From NCBI RefSeq assembly GCF_001571325.1, contig NZ_BCTO01000013.1, positions 186,001 through 250,000 of the forward strand: a stretch of 64,000 nucleotides of DNA. The letters run 5' to 3'. The stretch comes from Delftia tsuruhatensis NBRC 16741. Its GTDB lineage: Bacteria; Pseudomonadota; Gammaproteobacteria; Burkholderiales; Burkholderiaceae_C. The notes under the pieces were generated by a model. It was not told where the DNA came from. It made no database searches and saw only the letters and a list, made by a program, of their open reading frames with translations. The translations under genes and the position numbers were made by a program. Of this stretch, positions 37,363 to 50,200 are shown piece after piece; the first letter of the stretch is position 1; every line of letters starts with the position of its first letter.

Positions 37363-38648
37363 CCGTGCAAGATTTCCTATCCACGCAGCAGCCGATAGCG
37401 ATTGCCTCGCCGCTGCCGCGCAAGTCCCGCCAGGCCCGCGTGGTCTGGCGCAACAATGTCGTCACCGTGGGCGGCGATGCGCCTGTGCGCGTGCAGTCCA
37501 TGACCAACACCGACACGGTGGACGCGGTCGAGACGGCCATACAGGTGCGCCAGCTGGCCCAGGCCGGCTCGGAGATGGTGCGCATCACCGTCAACACGCC
37601 CGAGGCAGCCGCTGCCGTGCCCTACATCCGCGAGCAGCTCGACCGCATGGGCGAGTACGTGCCTCTGGTGGGCGACTTCCACTACAACGGCCACCGCCTG
37701 CTCACCGAATACCCAGCCTGTGCCGAGGCGCTGTCCAAGTACCGCATCAACCCCGGCAACGTCGGCAAGGGCGAGAAAAAGGACAGGCAGTTCGGCCAGA
37801 TGATCGAGGCGGCAGCCCGCTACGACAAGGCCGTGCGCATCGGTGTCAACTGGGGTTCGCTGGACCAGGAGCTGATGGCGCGCCTGATGGACGAGAACTC
37901 GCGCCGCGCCCAGCCCTGGGATACGCGCCAGGTCATGTTCGAGGCGCTGATCTCCTCGGCCGTCGATTCCGCGCGCCTGGCCGAGTCCATGGGGCTGAAC
38001 GGCGACAACATCATCCTGTCGTGCAAGGTCAGCGGCGTGCAGGACCTGATCTCGGTCTACCGGGCCCTTGCGCAGCGCTGCGACTATGCGCTGCACTTGG
38101 GCCTGACCGAGGCCGGCATGGGCACCAAGGGCACGGTGGCCTCGGCCGCCGCGCTGTCCGTGCTGCTGCAGGAAGGCATTGGCGACACCATCCGCGTCTC
38201 GCTCACGCCCCAGCCCGGCGAGGCGCGCACGCAGGAAGTGGTGGTTGCCTCCGAAATCCTGCAGGCCCTGGGCCTGCGCGTTTTCGTGCCCAGCGTCACG
38301 GCCTGCCCTGGCTGCGGCCGCACCACCAGCACCACCTTCCAGGAGCTGGCCAAGCGCATCGACGACTACCTGCGCGGCCAGATGCCGCTGTGGCGCATGA
38401 AGTACCCCGGCGTCGAGGCCATGAAGGTGGCCGTGATGGGCTGCATCGTCAACGGCCCTGGCGAGAGCAAGCACGCCAACATCGGCATCAGCCTGCCCGG
38501 GACGGGCGAGGCGCCCGCTGCCCCCGTCTACATTGACGGCGAGAAGGCGTTGACGCTGCGCGGCGAGCGCATTGCCGAGGAATTCCAGACCCTGGTCGAA
38601 GACTATGTGGCGCGCACCTATGGCGCCACCGCTGCCGCACCCGCCTGA
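37359..38648 (+). CDS. ispG: 4-hydroxy-3-methylbut-2-en-1-yl diphosphate synthase IspG (GcpE)
   Basis: 429-residue 4Fe-4S enzyme of the MEP isoprenoid pathway that reduces MEcPP to HMBPP. The opening [22 protein letters not shown] and the N-terminal TIM-barrel motifs are diagnostic. Cluster cysteines are in CPGCGRT near residue 312 and [10 protein letters not shown] near 361. The start is a GTG at 37359 that overlaps the rodZ stop (GTGA); a second GTG two codons later is possible. A 148-base gap follows before hisS. It needs a flavodoxin or ferredoxin as electron donor, not seen here. Confidence 0.97.
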   Translation: MTVQDFLSTQQPIAIASPLPRKSRQARVVWRNNVVTVGGDAPVRVQSMTNTDTVDAVETAIQVRQLAQAGSEMVRITVNTPEAAAAVPYIREQLDRMGEYVPLVGDFHYNGHRLLTEYPACAEALSKYRINPGNVGKGEKKDRQFGQMIEAAARYDKAVRIGVNWGSLDQELMARLMDENSRRAQPWDTRQVMFEALISSAVDSARLAESMGLNGDNIILSCKVSGVQDLISVYRALAQRCDYALHLGLTEAGMGTKGTVASAAALSVLLQEGIGDTIRVSLTPQPGEARTQEVVVASEILQALGLRVFVPSVTACPGCGRTTSTTFQELAKRIDDYLRGQMPLWRMKYPGVEAMKVAVMGCIVNGPGESKHANIGISLPGTGEAPAAPVYIDGEKALTLRGERIAEEFQTLVEDYVARTYGATAAAPA

Positions 38649-38796
38649 GCGGCTGCGCCAGGCATTGCAGTTATTGCAAAATAGATAGCACACCACGCTT
38701 TGTTTCATGGGGTCTCACGCGGAATGCGCGTGGGGGCATGGAGCGCAAAAGGCGGGGTCCGCTTCTGTTTCCGAGCATTCATCGAACGAGAACAAC

Positions 38797-40092
38797 GTGG
38801 CCAAACCCGAAAAACTCTCCGCCGTCAAAGGCATGAACGACATTCTTCCCGCCGAGTCCGCTCGCTGGGAATGGCTGGAGGCGCAGGTGCGCGAGCTGAT
38901 GGCGCGCTTTGCCTACCGCAACGTGCGCACGCCCATCGTCGAGCACACGCAACTGTTCGTGCGCGGCATCGGCGAGGTGACGGACATCGTCGAAAAGGAG
39001 ATGTACTCCTTCGAGGACAAGCTCAATGGCGAGCGCCTGACGCTGCGCCCAGAAGGCACGGCGAGCCTGGTGCGCGCCACCATCGAAAACAACCTGCTGT
39101 ACGACGGCGGCAAGCGCATGTGGTACATGGGGCCCATGTTCCGCCACGAGCGCCCGCAGCGCGGCCGCTACCGCCAGTTCCACCAGATCGGTGCCGAGGC
39201 CCTGGGCTTTGCCGGCCCCGATGTCGATGCCGAGCTCATTTTGCTGGCCGTCTCCCTGTGGAAGCAGCTGGGCCTGACGCAGTGGCGCCTGGAAATCAAC
39301 AGCCTGGGCCAGCCCGAGGAGCGCCAGGCCCACCGCCAGGCCCTGATCGCCTACCTGGAGCAGCACCAGGACGTGATGGACGAAGAGGCCAGGCGCCGCA
39401 TGTACAGCAACCCGCTGCGCGTGCTGGACACCAAGAATCCCGCCATGCAGGCCATGGTCAACGGGGCGCCGCGCCTGCTGGACTTCCTGGGCGAGGGCTC
39501 GCTGGCCCACTTCGACGGACTCAAGGCCATCCTGGACGCCAATGGCGTGCCCTGGACCGTGAATCCGCGCCTGGTGCGCGGCCTGGACTACTACAACCTC
39601 ACGGTGTTCGAGTTCATCACCGACATGCTGGGCGCGCAGGGCACCATCTGCGCCGGCGGCCGCTACGACTACCTGATCGAGCAGGTGGGCGGCAAGAGCG
39701 CGCCGGCCGTGGGCTGGGCGCTGGGGGTGGAGCGCGTGCTGGAGCTCGTCAAGGAGCTGGGCGCCGACATCCCCGCGCCCACGCTGCATGCCTACGCCAT
39801 CGTTCCCGACGTGTCGGCCATGCCCGTGGCCCTGCGCACCCTGCAGCAACTGCGCGAGGCCGGCGTGCGCGTGCAGATGCATGCGGCCAGCGCCGAAGGC
39901 CTGGGCAGCATGAAGTCGCAGTTCAAGAAGGCCGACGCCAGTGGCGCGCATTTCGCATTGATCTTCGGCTCCGACGAGCTGCAGCAGGGCCTGGTCACCG
40001 TCAAGTCGCTGCGCGACGGCACGGGCCAGCAGGTGCAGCAAGCCCTGGCCGATGCGGCCCAATGGGCTGCCACCCTACAATCGGCGGTTTGA
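38797..40092 (+). CDS. hisS: Histidyl-tRNA synthetase
   Basis: 431-residue class II aminoacyl-tRNA synthetase that charges tRNA-His. Motif 2 is seen near residues 110-125 ([21 protein letters not shown] starts there), the His-specific block [15 protein letters not shown] near 258, and motif 3 [12 protein letters not shown] near 307. The C-terminal anticodon-binding domain covers ~330-425. The start is taken as GTG at 38797, which gives the family opening [18 protein letters not shown]; the 30 codons before it are open but non-conserved, and the ribosome site is weak. yfgM and bamB follow. A hisS-related gene, hisZ, lies 7.5 kb downstream. Confidence 0.96.
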   Translation: MAKPEKLSAVKGMNDILPAESARWEWLEAQVRELMARFAYRNVRTPIVEHTQLFVRGIGEVTDIVEKEMYSFEDKLNGERLTLRPEGTASLVRATIENNLLYDGGKRMWYMGPMFRHERPQRGRYRQFHQIGAEALGFAGPDVDAELILLAVSLWKQLGLTQWRLEINSLGQPEERQAHRQALIAYLEQHQDVMDEEARRRMYSNPLRVLDTKNPAMQAMVNGAPRLLDFLGEGSLAHFDGLKAILDANGVPWTVNPRLVRGLDYYNLTVFEFITDMLGAQGTICAGGRYDYLIEQVGGKSAPAVGWALGVERVLELVKELGADIPAPTLHAYAIVPDVSAMPVALRTLQQLREAGVRVQMHAASAEGLGSMKSQFKKADASGAHFALIFGSDELQQGLVTVKSLRDGTGQQVQQALADAAQWAATLQSAV

Positions 40093-40162
40093 CCGTCATC
40101 CGCAGCTTTCCAGGCCACCGCTCCAGCGGCGTCCTCCATACACAAGGCGACACAGGCGATTC

Positions 40163-40846
40163 ATGGCAAACCATTTCGATCTCGAAGAACAAGAGCAGAT
40201 AGAGCAGCTCAAGCATTTCTGGAATACCTGGGGCACGTTGATCACGGGTGTGCTTGTGGTCATCTTTGTCGGCTTTGCCGGCTGGAATGGCTACCAGTAC
40301 TGGGAAAAGCGCCAGGCCACCCAGGCTGCCGCTCTGGCGCATGCCGTCGATGTGGCGCTGTCAGGCAAGGATGCGGCGCGCGCCGGCCAGGCCTTTGCCG
40401 ATCTCAAGGACAAGTACGCCGGCACCACGCAGGCAGCCCAGGCCGGCCTGCTGCTGGCCAAGGCCGCAGTGGACGAAGGCAGGCTCGATGATGCCAAGGC
40501 AGCCCTGACCTGGGTGGCCGACAAGGGCGACGAAGGCTACAAGGCCCTGGCCAAGCTGCGCCTGAGCGCCGTGCTGGAGCAGCAAAAGCAGTACGACGAA
40601 GCCCTGAAGGCGCTGGATGGCAGCATGCCCGAATCCTTCGCCGGCATCGTGGCCGACCGCCGCGGCGACATTCTTGCGGCCCAGGGCAAGACGGCCGAGG
40701 CCATCGACGCCTACCAGCGCGCCCATGCGCTCCTGGACAAGGGCGTGGACTACGGACGCCTGATCGAATTCAAGCTCAACGCCCTGGGCGCCACGCCCAC
40801 CGTGCTGGCACAGGCCAAGACTTCGACCTCGGAGAAGCAACCTTGA
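40163..40846 (+). CDS. yfgM: YfgM-like TPR membrane protein (ancillary SecYEG translocon factor)
   Basis: 227-residue protein with an N-terminal cytoplasmic segment (ANHFDLEEQEQIEQLKHFW), one transmembrane helix at about 24-44 (GTLITGVLVVIFVGFAGWNGY), and a TPR-like helical periplasmic domain. It belongs to the YfgM family, which associates with the Sec translocon and the chaperone PpiD to help secreted proteins fold. The position hisS-yfgM-bamB-der is strongly conserved and supports the call. The ATG at 40163 has AGGCG upstream. Its TGA stop overlaps a TTG start of bamB (TTGA), so the two appear coupled. Confidence 0.92.
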   Translation: MANHFDLEEQEQIEQLKHFWNTWGTLITGVLVVIFVGFAGWNGYQYWEKRQATQAAALAHAVDVALSGKDAARAGQAFADLKDKYAGTTQAAQAGLLLAKAAVDEGRLDDAKAALTWVADKGDEGYKALAKLRLSAVLEQQKQYDEALKALDGSMPESFAGIVADRRGDILAAQGKTAEAIDAYQRAHALLDKGVDYGRLIEFKLNALGATPTVLAQAKTSTSEKQP

Positions 40847-42024
40847 AAACTTCGGCAGATCAACTGATGGCAATCTCGCGCCCGCGTGGCGTTGCGCGCT
40901 GGATGGCTCTGGGCCTGCTGGCCGGTGCCCTGGGCGGCTGCTCCACGGTCTCCTCGTGGTTCAGCAGCGACACCAAGCCCAAGCCCAAGGAACTGGGGGC
41001 CAACCCCGGCCTGCTGGCAGTGCACCAGGCCTGGACGGCCAAGCTGGGCGCCGAAGTGCCGCTGGCCACCGACATCCATGTGCAGGGTGACACGCTGCTG
41101 ATCGCGGCCAAGGACGGCAGCGTCACGGCCCTCGATGCGCGCAATGGCAGCCAGCTGTCGCGCTTCACCGTTGGCGAGCCGCTGACTGCCGGCGTGGGTG
41201 GCGACGCCCAGCGCCAGGCCGTGCTCACGCGCAGCAACCAGGTCATCGTCTACTCGCAAGGCAAGCAGCTGTGGAAGCAGCCGCTGCCCGCAGCCGCCTA
41301 CACGCCGCCGCTGGTGGCGGGCGGCCGCGTCTTCGTGCTGGCGGCCGACCGCTCGCTGGCCGCATTCGATGCCGCCAACGGCCGCAAGCTGTGGACCGCG
41401 CAGCGCCCGGGCGAGCCCCTGGTGCTGCGCCAGCCCGGCGTTCTGATCGCCGTGGGCAACACCCTGGTGGCCGGCCTGTCGGGCCGCATGGTGGGCATCG
41501 ATCCCGACACAGGTGCCGTGCGCTGGGAGGCCCCGCTGGCCAGCCCGCGCGGCACCAATGACGTGGAGCGCCTGGTGGACCTCGTCGGCCGCGTCAGCCG
41601 TGTCGGCGACAGCGTCTGCGCGCGCGCCTTCCAGGCTGCCGTGGGCTGTGTGGATACGCAAAATGCATCGGTGCGCTGGACCCAGCCGTCCAAGGGTGCC
41701 GACGGCATCGACGGCGATGGCGAGACCGTGTTCGGCGCCGAAAGCAATGGCACCGTCCAGGCCTGGCGCCGCGGCGACGGCTCGCGCGTGTGGTCCATCG
41801 ACCAGTTGCAGCACCGCCGCCTGACGGCGCCGTTGATGCTGGGCCGTTCGGTGGTGTTTGGTGATGACTATGGTGTGGTGCACCTGCTGTCCAAGACGGA
41901 CGGACAGGCGCTGGCACGATTGAAGACGGACGACTCCGGTGTGGCCTCGCCCCCGGTATCGGCTGCCAATACGCTGGTGGTGGTAAGCCGCAGCGGAACT
42001 GTGTACGGCTTCCGGCCGGATTGA
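40843..42024 (+). CDS. bamB: Outer membrane protein assembly factor BamB
   Basis: 393-residue lipoprotein of the BAM complex that inserts beta-barrel proteins in the outer membrane. The lipobox ALGGC gives the acyl-Cys (residue 33 from the TTG start). An eight-bladed PQQ/WD-like beta-propeller follows, with repeated blades such as GSVTALDARNGSQLSRF, KPTDGQALARLK-like strands and RSGTVYGFRPD at the end. Start choice: the TTG at 40843 overlaps the yfgM stop; an ATG at 40867, eight codons in, would give a more usual signal peptide length (Cys at 25) and is equally plausible. der follows 15 bases after the stop. Confidence 0.93.
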   Translation: MKTSADQLMAISRPRGVARWMALGLLAGALGGCSTVSSWFSSDTKPKPKELGANPGLLAVHQAWTAKLGAEVPLATDIHVQGDTLLIAAKDGSVTALDARNGSQLSRFTVGEPLTAGVGGDAQRQAVLTRSNQVIVYSQGKQLWKQPLPAAAYTPPLVAGGRVFVLAADRSLAAFDAANGRKLWTAQRPGEPLVLRQPGVLIAVGNTLVAGLSGRMVGIDPDTGAVRWEAPLASPRGTNDVERLVDLVGRVSRVGDSVCARAFQAAVGCVDTQNASVRWTQPSKGADGIDGDGETVFGAESNGTVQAWRRGDGSRVWSIDQLQHRRLTAPLMLGRSVVFGDDYGVVHLLSKTDGQALARLKTDDSGVASPPVSAANTLVVVSRSGTVYGFRPD

Positions 42025-42039
42025 TAGGTATTTTCGGGA

Positions 42040-43386
42040 ATGAAGCCAGTTATTGCCCTGGTAGGGCGACCCAATGTGGGCAAATCGACGCTGTTCAATC
42101 GGCTGACCAAGTCGAGGGATGCAATCGTCGCGGATTTCGCGGGCCTCACGCGTGACCGCCACTATGGACAGGGCCGCCAGGGCAAGCACGAATACATCGT
42201 GATCGACACCGGCGGCTTCGAGCCTGATGCATCCAGCGGCATCTTCAAGGAGATGGCGCGCCAGACGCAGCAGGCCGTGGCCGAGGCCGACGTCGTGGTC
42301 TTCGTCGTCGATGCGCGCCTGGGCATGTCTGCCCAGGACCATGACATCGCCAAGTACCTGCGCCGTCTGGGCAAGCCCTGCGTGCTCGTGGCCAACAAGG
42401 CCGAGGGCATGAAGGAAGGCGTGCAGCTGACCGAGTTCTACGAACTGGGCCTGGGCGAAGTGCTGCCGGTTTCCGCCGCGCACGGACAGGGTGTGCGCGG
42501 CCTGGTCGACCTGGCCCTGGGCCAGCTCAACCTGCCCGAACCCGAGGAAGACGACCCCTTCGACGATGTGGCCCAGAAGCCCATCCGCCTCACCGTGGCC
42601 GGTCGCCCCAACGTCGGCAAGTCCACGCTGATCAACACCTGGCTGGGCGAGGAGCGACTGGTCGCCTTCGACATGCCGGGCACCACGCGCGATGCCATCT
42701 CCGTGCCCTTCGAGCGCGCCGGCCAGAAGTTCGAACTCATCGACACGGCAGGCCTGCGCCGCAAGGGGCGGGTGTTCGAGGCCATCGAGAAGTTCTCCGT
42801 CGTCAAGACGCTGCAGGCCATCGAGAGCGCCAACGTCGTGCTGCTGCTCATCGATGCCACGCAGGGCGTGACCGATCAGGATGCGCACATTGCCGGCTAC
42901 GTGCTGGAAAGCGGCCGCGCCGTGGTGCTGGCCGTGAACAAATGGGATGCGGTGGACGACTACCAGCGCCAGATGCTGGAGCGCTCGATCGAGACGCGCC
43001 TGTCCTTCCTGAAGTTCGCTCCCATGCACTTCATCTCGGCCGAGAAGCGCCAGGGCCTGGGTCCGCTGTGGAACTCCATCATCCAGGCGCACAAGGCAGC
43101 CACCTGCAAGATGCCCACGCCGGTGCTCACGCGCCTGCTGATGGAAGCCGTGCAGTTCCAGACGCCCAAGAAGACTGGCATCTACCGACCCAAGATGCGT
43201 TACGCGCACCAGGGTGGCATGAACCCGCCGGTTATCGTCATACACGGCAATTCGCTCGAGCATGTGACGGAGGCCTACAAGCGCTTCCTCGAGGGGCGGT
43301 TCCGAAAGGAATTCAATTTGGTCGGCACGCCGTTGCGGATCGAGTTGAAAACCTCTCATAATCCTTTCGCCGACAAGGACAAATAA
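42040..43386 (+). CDS. der: Ribosome biogenesis GTPase Der (EngA)
   Basis: 448-residue GTPase with two tandem G domains, essential for 50S subunit assembly. The first P-loop GRPNVGKST is at residues 8-16 and the second at about 188-196; both have DxxG motifs (DTGGFE and DTAGLRR) and NKxD motifs (NKAEG and NKWDAVDD). The C-terminal KH-like domain covers ~360-440 ([20 protein letters not shown]). Length and layout match the family. It follows bamB closely and is followed by hfq after 102 bases, continuing a conserved order. Confidence 0.97.
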   Translation: MKPVIALVGRPNVGKSTLFNRLTKSRDAIVADFAGLTRDRHYGQGRQGKHEYIVIDTGGFEPDASSGIFKEMARQTQQAVAEADVVVFVVDARLGMSAQDHDIAKYLRRLGKPCVLVANKAEGMKEGVQLTEFYELGLGEVLPVSAAHGQGVRGLVDLALGQLNLPEPEEDDPFDDVAQKPIRLTVAGRPNVGKSTLINTWLGEERLVAFDMPGTTRDAISVPFERAGQKFELIDTAGLRRKGRVFEAIEKFSVVKTLQAIESANVVLLLIDATQGVTDQDAHIAGYVLESGRAVVLAVNKWDAVDDYQRQMLERSIETRLSFLKFAPMHFISAEKRQGLGPLWNSIIQAHKAATCKMPTPVLTRLLMEAVQFQTPKKTGIYRPKMRYAHQGGMNPPVIVIHGNSLEHVTEAYKRFLEGRFRKEFNLVGTPLRIELKTSHNPFADKDK

Positions 43387-43488
43387 CAAGCCACGGAATT
43401 TGGGGAAAACCCTTGTGCAGACAGGGGGCCCAAAACACTGTGGTAAGGTGTCGGTTTACAACAACACTCTTCGAACACGGAGAATATC

Positions 43489-43740
43489 GTGAGCAACAAA
43501 GGCCAACTCCTCCAAGACCCGTTCCTGAACGCGCTGCGCCGCGAACATGTGCCGGTGTCCATCTACCTCGTCAACGGCATCAAGCTGCAAGGCCAGATCG
43601 AATCCTTCGACCAGTACGTGGTTCTGCTTCGCAACACCGTCACCCAGATGGTTTACAAGCACGCCATCTCCACCATTGTTCCCGGCCGCGCCGTGAACTT
43701 CTCCACGGCCGAAGCTGCCGGCAGCGACGCCAGCGCTTGA
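43489..43740 (+). CDS. hfq: RNA chaperone Hfq
   Basis: 83-residue Sm-like protein that forms a hexamer and helps small RNAs pair with mRNAs. Sm1 ([27 protein letters not shown]) and Sm2 ([10 protein letters not shown]) motifs are complete, and the N-terminal [19 protein letters not shown] is typical. The C-terminal tail is short, as in betaproteobacteria. Its ATG is at 43489; GGAGA precedes it. hflX, hflK and hflC follow, the classical order. Presence of Hfq makes an Hfq-dependent role possible for the small-RNA candidate found at about 15 kb. Confidence 0.98.
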   Translation: MSNKGQLLQDPFLNALRREHVPVSIYLVNGIKLQGQIESFDQYVVLLRNTVTQMVYKHAISTIVPGRAVNFSTAEAAGSDASA

Positions 43741-43759
43741 GCTCGCTGCGCCCTGATGC

Positions 43760-43779
43760 CTCCCCGCACAGCCGGGGAG
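43760..43779 (+). terminator. Weak hairpin between hfq and hflX
   Basis: A 7-bp stem CTCCCCG / CGGGGAG (43760-43766 with 43773-43779) and a 6-base loop lie in the 67-base hfq-hflX gap. No T-run follows directly, so it is at most a partial terminator or a processing/stability hairpin. Confidence 0.35.
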
Positions 43780-43807
43780 CTTCCTCACCCTTCGGGAGAG
43801 GTTTTTC

Positions 43808-45022
<1,215 letters not shown>

Positions 45023-45093
45023 GGGCTAGCGCCCTGATTGGGCAAAATGCCGATTGGGTCCCTGTCTTTACCGAAGAAACCGAGACTTCTCGC

Positions 45094-46488
45094 ATGAATC
45101 TTTCACAACGCGCCCATCGCTGGGCGATGCTGCCGCAGCGCCTTCGCGGGATGTTCAACCTGAATGATCCGCGCTGGGGACGTGGCGACGACAAGAACGA
45201 CGATGCCTCGCGCCCCGATGCCGACCGTCCCGCTGCGCCGCCGCCTGCGGAACCCGCACGCGACAACCGCGACAGCCGTGACAACCGTCCCTCCTCGGGT
45301 GGGGGTGGCCAGCCGCCGGATCTGGACGAGCTGTGGCGTGACCTCAACCGCAAGCTTTCGGGCCTGTTCGGCGGCAAGCCGGGCGGTGGCCGCGGGCAGC
45401 CGCCCGTGCGCAATGGCGGTGGCAGCCAGCCGCCGGACATGCGCAGTGCCGGCATGGGCGTGGGCCTGATTGCCGGCATTGCCTTCATCATCTGGATGGG
45501 CACGGGCATCTTCATCGTCCAGGAAGGCCAGCAGGCCGTCATCACCCAGTTCGGCAAGTACAAGAGCACGGTGGGTGCCGGCATCAACTGGCGCCTGCCG
45601 TACCCGATCCAGCGCCATGAACTGGTGTTCGTGACGCAGATCCGCTCGGCCGACGTGGGGCGCGACACCATCATCAAGAGCACGGGCCTGCGCGAGTCGG
45701 CCATGCTCACCGAGGACGAGAACATCGTCGAGATCAAGTTCGCCGTCCAGTACCGTCTGAGCGACGCGCGTGCCTGGCTGTTCGAGAGCAAGAACCCGTC
45801 CGAGGCCGTGGTCCAGGCCGCCGAGACCGCCGTGCGCGAAGTCGTCGGCAAGATGAAGATGGACACGGCGCTGGCCGAGGAGCGCGACCAGATCGCGCCG
45901 CGCGTGCGCGACCTGATGCAGACCATCCTGGACCGCTACAAGGTGGGCGTGGAAGTCGTGGGCATCAACCTGCAGCAAGGCGGCGTGCGTCCGCCCGAGC
46001 AGGTGCAGGCCGCCTTCGACGACGTGCTGCGTGCCGGCCAGGAGCGCGAGCGCGCCAAGAACGAGGCCCAGGCCTATGCCAACGACGTGGTGCCCCGCGC
46101 AGCCGGCTCGGCGGCACGTCTGCTGGAAGAGGCCAATGGCTACAAGGCCCGCATCGTGGCCCAGGCCCAGGGTGATGCGCAGCGCTTCAGCTCGGTGTTC
46201 ACCGAGTACCAGAAGGCGCCCCAGGTCACGCGCGACCGCATGTATCTGGAAACCATGCAGCAGATCTACGGCAACGTGACCAAGGTGCTGGTGGAATCGC
46301 GCCAGGGCTCCAACCTGCTGTACCTGCCGCTGGACAAGATCATGCAAGGCGTGAGCGGCAATGTGCCGGCAGCCGATGGCTCGGCTGCCCCCGGCACCCA
46401 GGCGCCTGCGCCTGCCGCCATTCCCGGCCTTTCGAACGATGCGCGCAGCCGCGACAGCAGTCGCAGCCGTGACCGCGAAGCACGCTGA
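45094..46488 (+). CDS. hflK: FtsH protease modulator HflK
   Basis: 464-residue inner-membrane SPFH protein that forms, with HflC, a cage around the FtsH protease and controls its access to membrane substrates. A long Gly/Pro/Asp/Arg-rich cytoplasmic N-terminus (residues 1-115) is followed by one transmembrane helix near 120-140 (GLIAGIAFIIWMGTGIFIV) and a periplasmic SPFH domain with a coiled coil. The motif FQEGQQAVITQFGKY-like EGQQAVITQFGKY follows the helix. A Ser/Arg-rich C-terminal tail is present. The gap to the hflC GTG start is 12 bases, so the two are co-transcribed. Confidence 0.95.
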   Translation: MNLSQRAHRWAMLPQRLRGMFNLNDPRWGRGDDKNDDASRPDADRPAAPPPAEPARDNRDSRDNRPSSGGGGQPPDLDELWRDLNRKLSGLFGGKPGGGRGQPPVRNGGGSQPPDMRSAGMGVGLIAGIAFIIWMGTGIFIVQEGQQAVITQFGKYKSTVGAGINWRLPYPIQRHELVFVTQIRSADVGRDTIIKSTGLRESAMLTEDENIVEIKFAVQYRLSDARAWLFESKNPSEAVVQAAETAVREVVGKMKMDTALAEERDQIAPRVRDLMQTILDRYKVGVEVVGINLQQGGVRPPEQVQAAFDDVLRAGQERERAKNEAQAYANDVVPRAAGSAARLLEEANGYKARIVAQAQGDAQRFSSVFTEYQKAPQVTRDRMYLETMQQIYGNVTKVLVESRQGSNLLYLPLDKIMQGVSGNVPAADGSAAPGTQAPAPAAIPGLSNDARSRDSSRSRDREAR

Positions 46489-46500
46489 GGAGCAGCCCAA

Positions 46501-47391
46501 GTGAACCGAGTTGGATTTTTCATCACCAGCATTCTTCTGGCGCTGGCGCTGCTCAGCTCCATGCTGTTCGTCGTCGATCAACGCCAGTTCGGCGTGGTCT
46601 ATGCCCTGGGTCAGATCAAGGAAGTGATCACCGAGCCGGGCCTGAACATCAAGATGCCGCCGCCGTTCCAGAACGTGCGCTACATCGACAAGCGCCTGCT
46701 CACGCTGGACAGCACCGACACCGAGCCCATGCTCACTGCCGAAAAGCAGCGCGTGGTCATCGACTGGTACGTGCGCTGGCGCATCTCCGATCCGTCGGAG
46801 TACATCCGCAACGTGGGCCTGGATGAATCGGCCGGTGCCATGCAGCTCAACCGCGTGGTGCGCAACGCCTTCCAGGAGGAAATCAACCGCCGCACCGTGC
46901 GCGAGCTTCTGTCCAGCAAGCGCGACGCGCTGATGAACGACGTCAAGCGCGAAGTGCTGGAGACCGTGCGCGGCGCCAAGCCCTGGGGCGTGGACGTGGT
47001 CGATGTGCGCATCACGCGCGTGGACTATGCCGAGACCATCACGGAATCGGTCTATCGCCGCATGGAGGCCGAACGCAAGCGCGTGGCCAACGAGCTGCGC
47101 TCCACCGGCGCCGCCGAAGGCGAGAAGATCCGCGCCGAGGCCGATCGCCAGCGCGAGATCACCATCGCCAACGCCTACCGCGATGCCCAGAAGCTCAAGG
47201 GCGAGGGCGATGCGGAAGCCGCCCGCACCTATGCCGACGCCTTTGGCAAGGACCCGCAGTTCGCGCAGTTCTACCGCAGCCTGGAGGCCTACAAGTCCAG
47301 CTTTGCCAAGAAGAGCGACGTGCTTGTGCTCGATCCTTCGCAGACCGACTTCTTCAAGGCCTACCGCAACGGCGGCAGCTCTGGAAAGTAA
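46501..47391 (+). CDS. hflC: FtsH protease modulator HflC
   Basis: 296-residue SPFH partner of HflK. It has an N-terminal transmembrane helix at about residues 5-25 (VGFFITSILLALALLSSMLFVV) and a periplasmic SPFH domain with VDQRQFGVVYALGQIKEV, then a long coiled coil (ERKRVANELRSTGAAEGEKI). Start is a GTG at 46501 with GAGGAGCAGCCCAA upstream. An intrinsic terminator lies about 36 bases after the stop, so hflX-hflK-hflC appears to end here. HflK and HflC are always found together in this family. Confidence 0.95.
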   Translation: MNRVGFFITSILLALALLSSMLFVVDQRQFGVVYALGQIKEVITEPGLNIKMPPPFQNVRYIDKRLLTLDSTDTEPMLTAEKQRVVIDWYVRWRISDPSEYIRNVGLDESAGAMQLNRVVRNAFQEEINRRTVRELLSSKRDALMNDVKREVLETVRGAKPWGVDVVDVRITRVDYAETITESVYRRMEAERKRVANELRSTGAAEGEKIRAEADRQREITIANAYRDAQKLKGEGDAEAARTYADAFGKDPQFAQFYRSLEAYKSSFAKKSDVLVLDPSQTDFFKAYRNGGSSGK

Positions 47392-47426
47392 GAACGCCTG
47401 AGCGGCAACGCCGCCCGGCCCATGCA

Positions 47427-47454
47427 CGGCGCCCCTGTTGGGGCGCCGTTTTTT
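47427..47454 (+). terminator. Intrinsic terminator after hflC
   Basis: A 9-bp stem CGGCGCCCC / GGGGCGCCG (47427-47435 with 47440-47448) with a TGTT loop is followed by TTTTTTC. Confidence 0.88.
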
Positions 47455-47534
47455 CTTGCGCTGCCGCTGGCGCCCGCACACCGAATCGATTCGGAATACC
47501 GAACGCTCCTCGCGGGCCTTGGGACACCCCCAAT

Positions 47535-47563
47535 TTGGGCTGGCCCGCAACAGCCGGTAGAAT
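47535..47563 (+). promoter_or_regulatory. Promoter of hisZ
   Basis: -35 TTGGGC (47535-47540), 17-base spacer, -10 TAGAAT (47558-47563). The ATG is 30 bases downstream of the -10, and a terminator lies just upstream, so a fresh promoter is needed here. Confidence 0.45.
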
Positions 47564-47592
47564 CACGTTTTTAACAGCCTCCCCCTTTTTCC

Positions 47593-48741
47593 ATGTCTGC
47601 TTGGGTCCTGCCGGATCACATCGCCGATGTCTTGCCTTCCGAGGCCCGGCACATCGAAGAATTGCGTCGAGGCCTGCTCGATACCGCACGTGGCTATGGC
47701 TATGAACTGGTCATGCCGCCCATGCTGGAGTACCTCGAATCCCTGCTCACCGGCACAGGGGAGGCGCTGGACCTGCAGACCTGCAAGCTCATCGACCAGC
47801 TGACGGGCCGCACCATGGGCCTGCGTGCCGATACCACGCAGCAGGTGGCTCGCATCGACGCCCATCTGCTCAACCGCAAGGGCCTCACGCGCCTGTGCTA
47901 CTGCGGCCCCGTCGTCCATGCCCGCCCTGATCGTCCCCGCGCCACGCGTGAGCCGCTGCAGTTCGGTGCCGAAATCTACGGCCACCAGGGCATGGAAGCC
48001 GACCTGGAGGCACTGCACCTGGCGCTGGACTGCCTGCGCAGCGCAGGCGTCACCGACATCAACGTCGATCTGGCCGATGTGCGCATCGTGCGCAGCCTGC
48101 TGGCTGGCGTGATGGTGGACATGCAGGTGCTGCGCGGCGTGCATGCCGCGCTGGCCGCCAAGGATGCGAGCGAACTCGAGCGCCTCACCCGGGACTTCCC
48201 CGTCGCCTCGCGCGAAGGCCTGATGGCCTTGCTGCAGCTGTACGGCGGCATCGAGGTGCTGGACCGCGCCGAGAAGCTGCTGGCGCGCACGGCAGGCGTG
48301 CAGCCTCTGCTGGACCAGCTGCGCTGGCTGGCCCAGCGCCTGGAAGGCGTGAACGTGAGCTTTGATCTGGCCGATCTGCGCGGCTATGCCTACTACAGCG
48401 GCACGCGCTTCGCCATCTATGTTCCGGGTGCCAGCGACGCGCTGGTGCGCGGCGGCCGTTATGACGAGGTGGGCGCGGTCTTCGGCCGCAACCGGCCCGC
48501 CGCCGGCTTCAGCCTGGACATCAAGCAGCTCGTGGCCGTTGTGCCCGAGCGCCCGCTCAAGGCTGCCATCCGTGCGCCCTGGGGCGACGATCCCCAGGTG
48601 GCAGCCGCCATCGCGGCATTGCGCCGGCAGGGCGAGACCGTGGTCTGCGTGCTGCCAGGCCATGAAAGCGAAGTGGACGAGTTCCACTGCGACCGTGAGC
48701 TCGTGCAGGTTGCCGGGCAGTGGGCCGTGCAAGCCATCTGA
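47593..48741 (+). CDS. hisZ: ATP phosphoribosyltransferase regulatory subunit HisZ
   Basis: 382-residue HisRS-like protein without the anticodon-binding domain, which works as the regulatory subunit of the short-form HisG ATP-phosphoribosyltransferase, first step of histidine synthesis. The opening [23 protein letters not shown] and the class II core motifs ([15 protein letters not shown] and [16 protein letters not shown]) match the family, and the length is shorter than hisS here (431). Its presence predicts a short HisG elsewhere in the genome. It lies in a hflC-hisZ-purA order common to betaproteobacteria. Confidence 0.95.
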   Translation: MSAWVLPDHIADVLPSEARHIEELRRGLLDTARGYGYELVMPPMLEYLESLLTGTGEALDLQTCKLIDQLTGRTMGLRADTTQQVARIDAHLLNRKGLTRLCYCGPVVHARPDRPRATREPLQFGAEIYGHQGMEADLEALHLALDCLRSAGVTDINVDLADVRIVRSLLAGVMVDMQVLRGVHAALAAKDASELERLTRDFPVASREGLMALLQLYGGIEVLDRAEKLLARTAGVQPLLDQLRWLAQRLEGVNVSFDLADLRGYAYYSGTRFAIYVPGASDALVRGGRYDEVGAVFGRNRPAAGFSLDIKQLVAVVPERPLKAAIRAPWGDDPQVAAAIAALRRQGETVVCVLPGHESEVDEFHCDRELVQVAGQWAVQAI

Positions 48742-50157
<1,416 letters not shown>

Positions 50158-50200
50158 ACTGCTGGCGTTTGAACCCCAAGATTGAACCAGGAGCCATTCC

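Noticed and set aside
38707-38796. N-terminal extension of hisS by 30 codons
   Set aside because: The extension is Gly/His/Ser-rich, unlike the family; the GTG at 38797 gives the conserved opening.
40750-43389. 879-codon minus-strand open frame opposite bamB and der
   Set aside because: Spans two well-supported genes and their gap; composition is typical of an antisense shadow.
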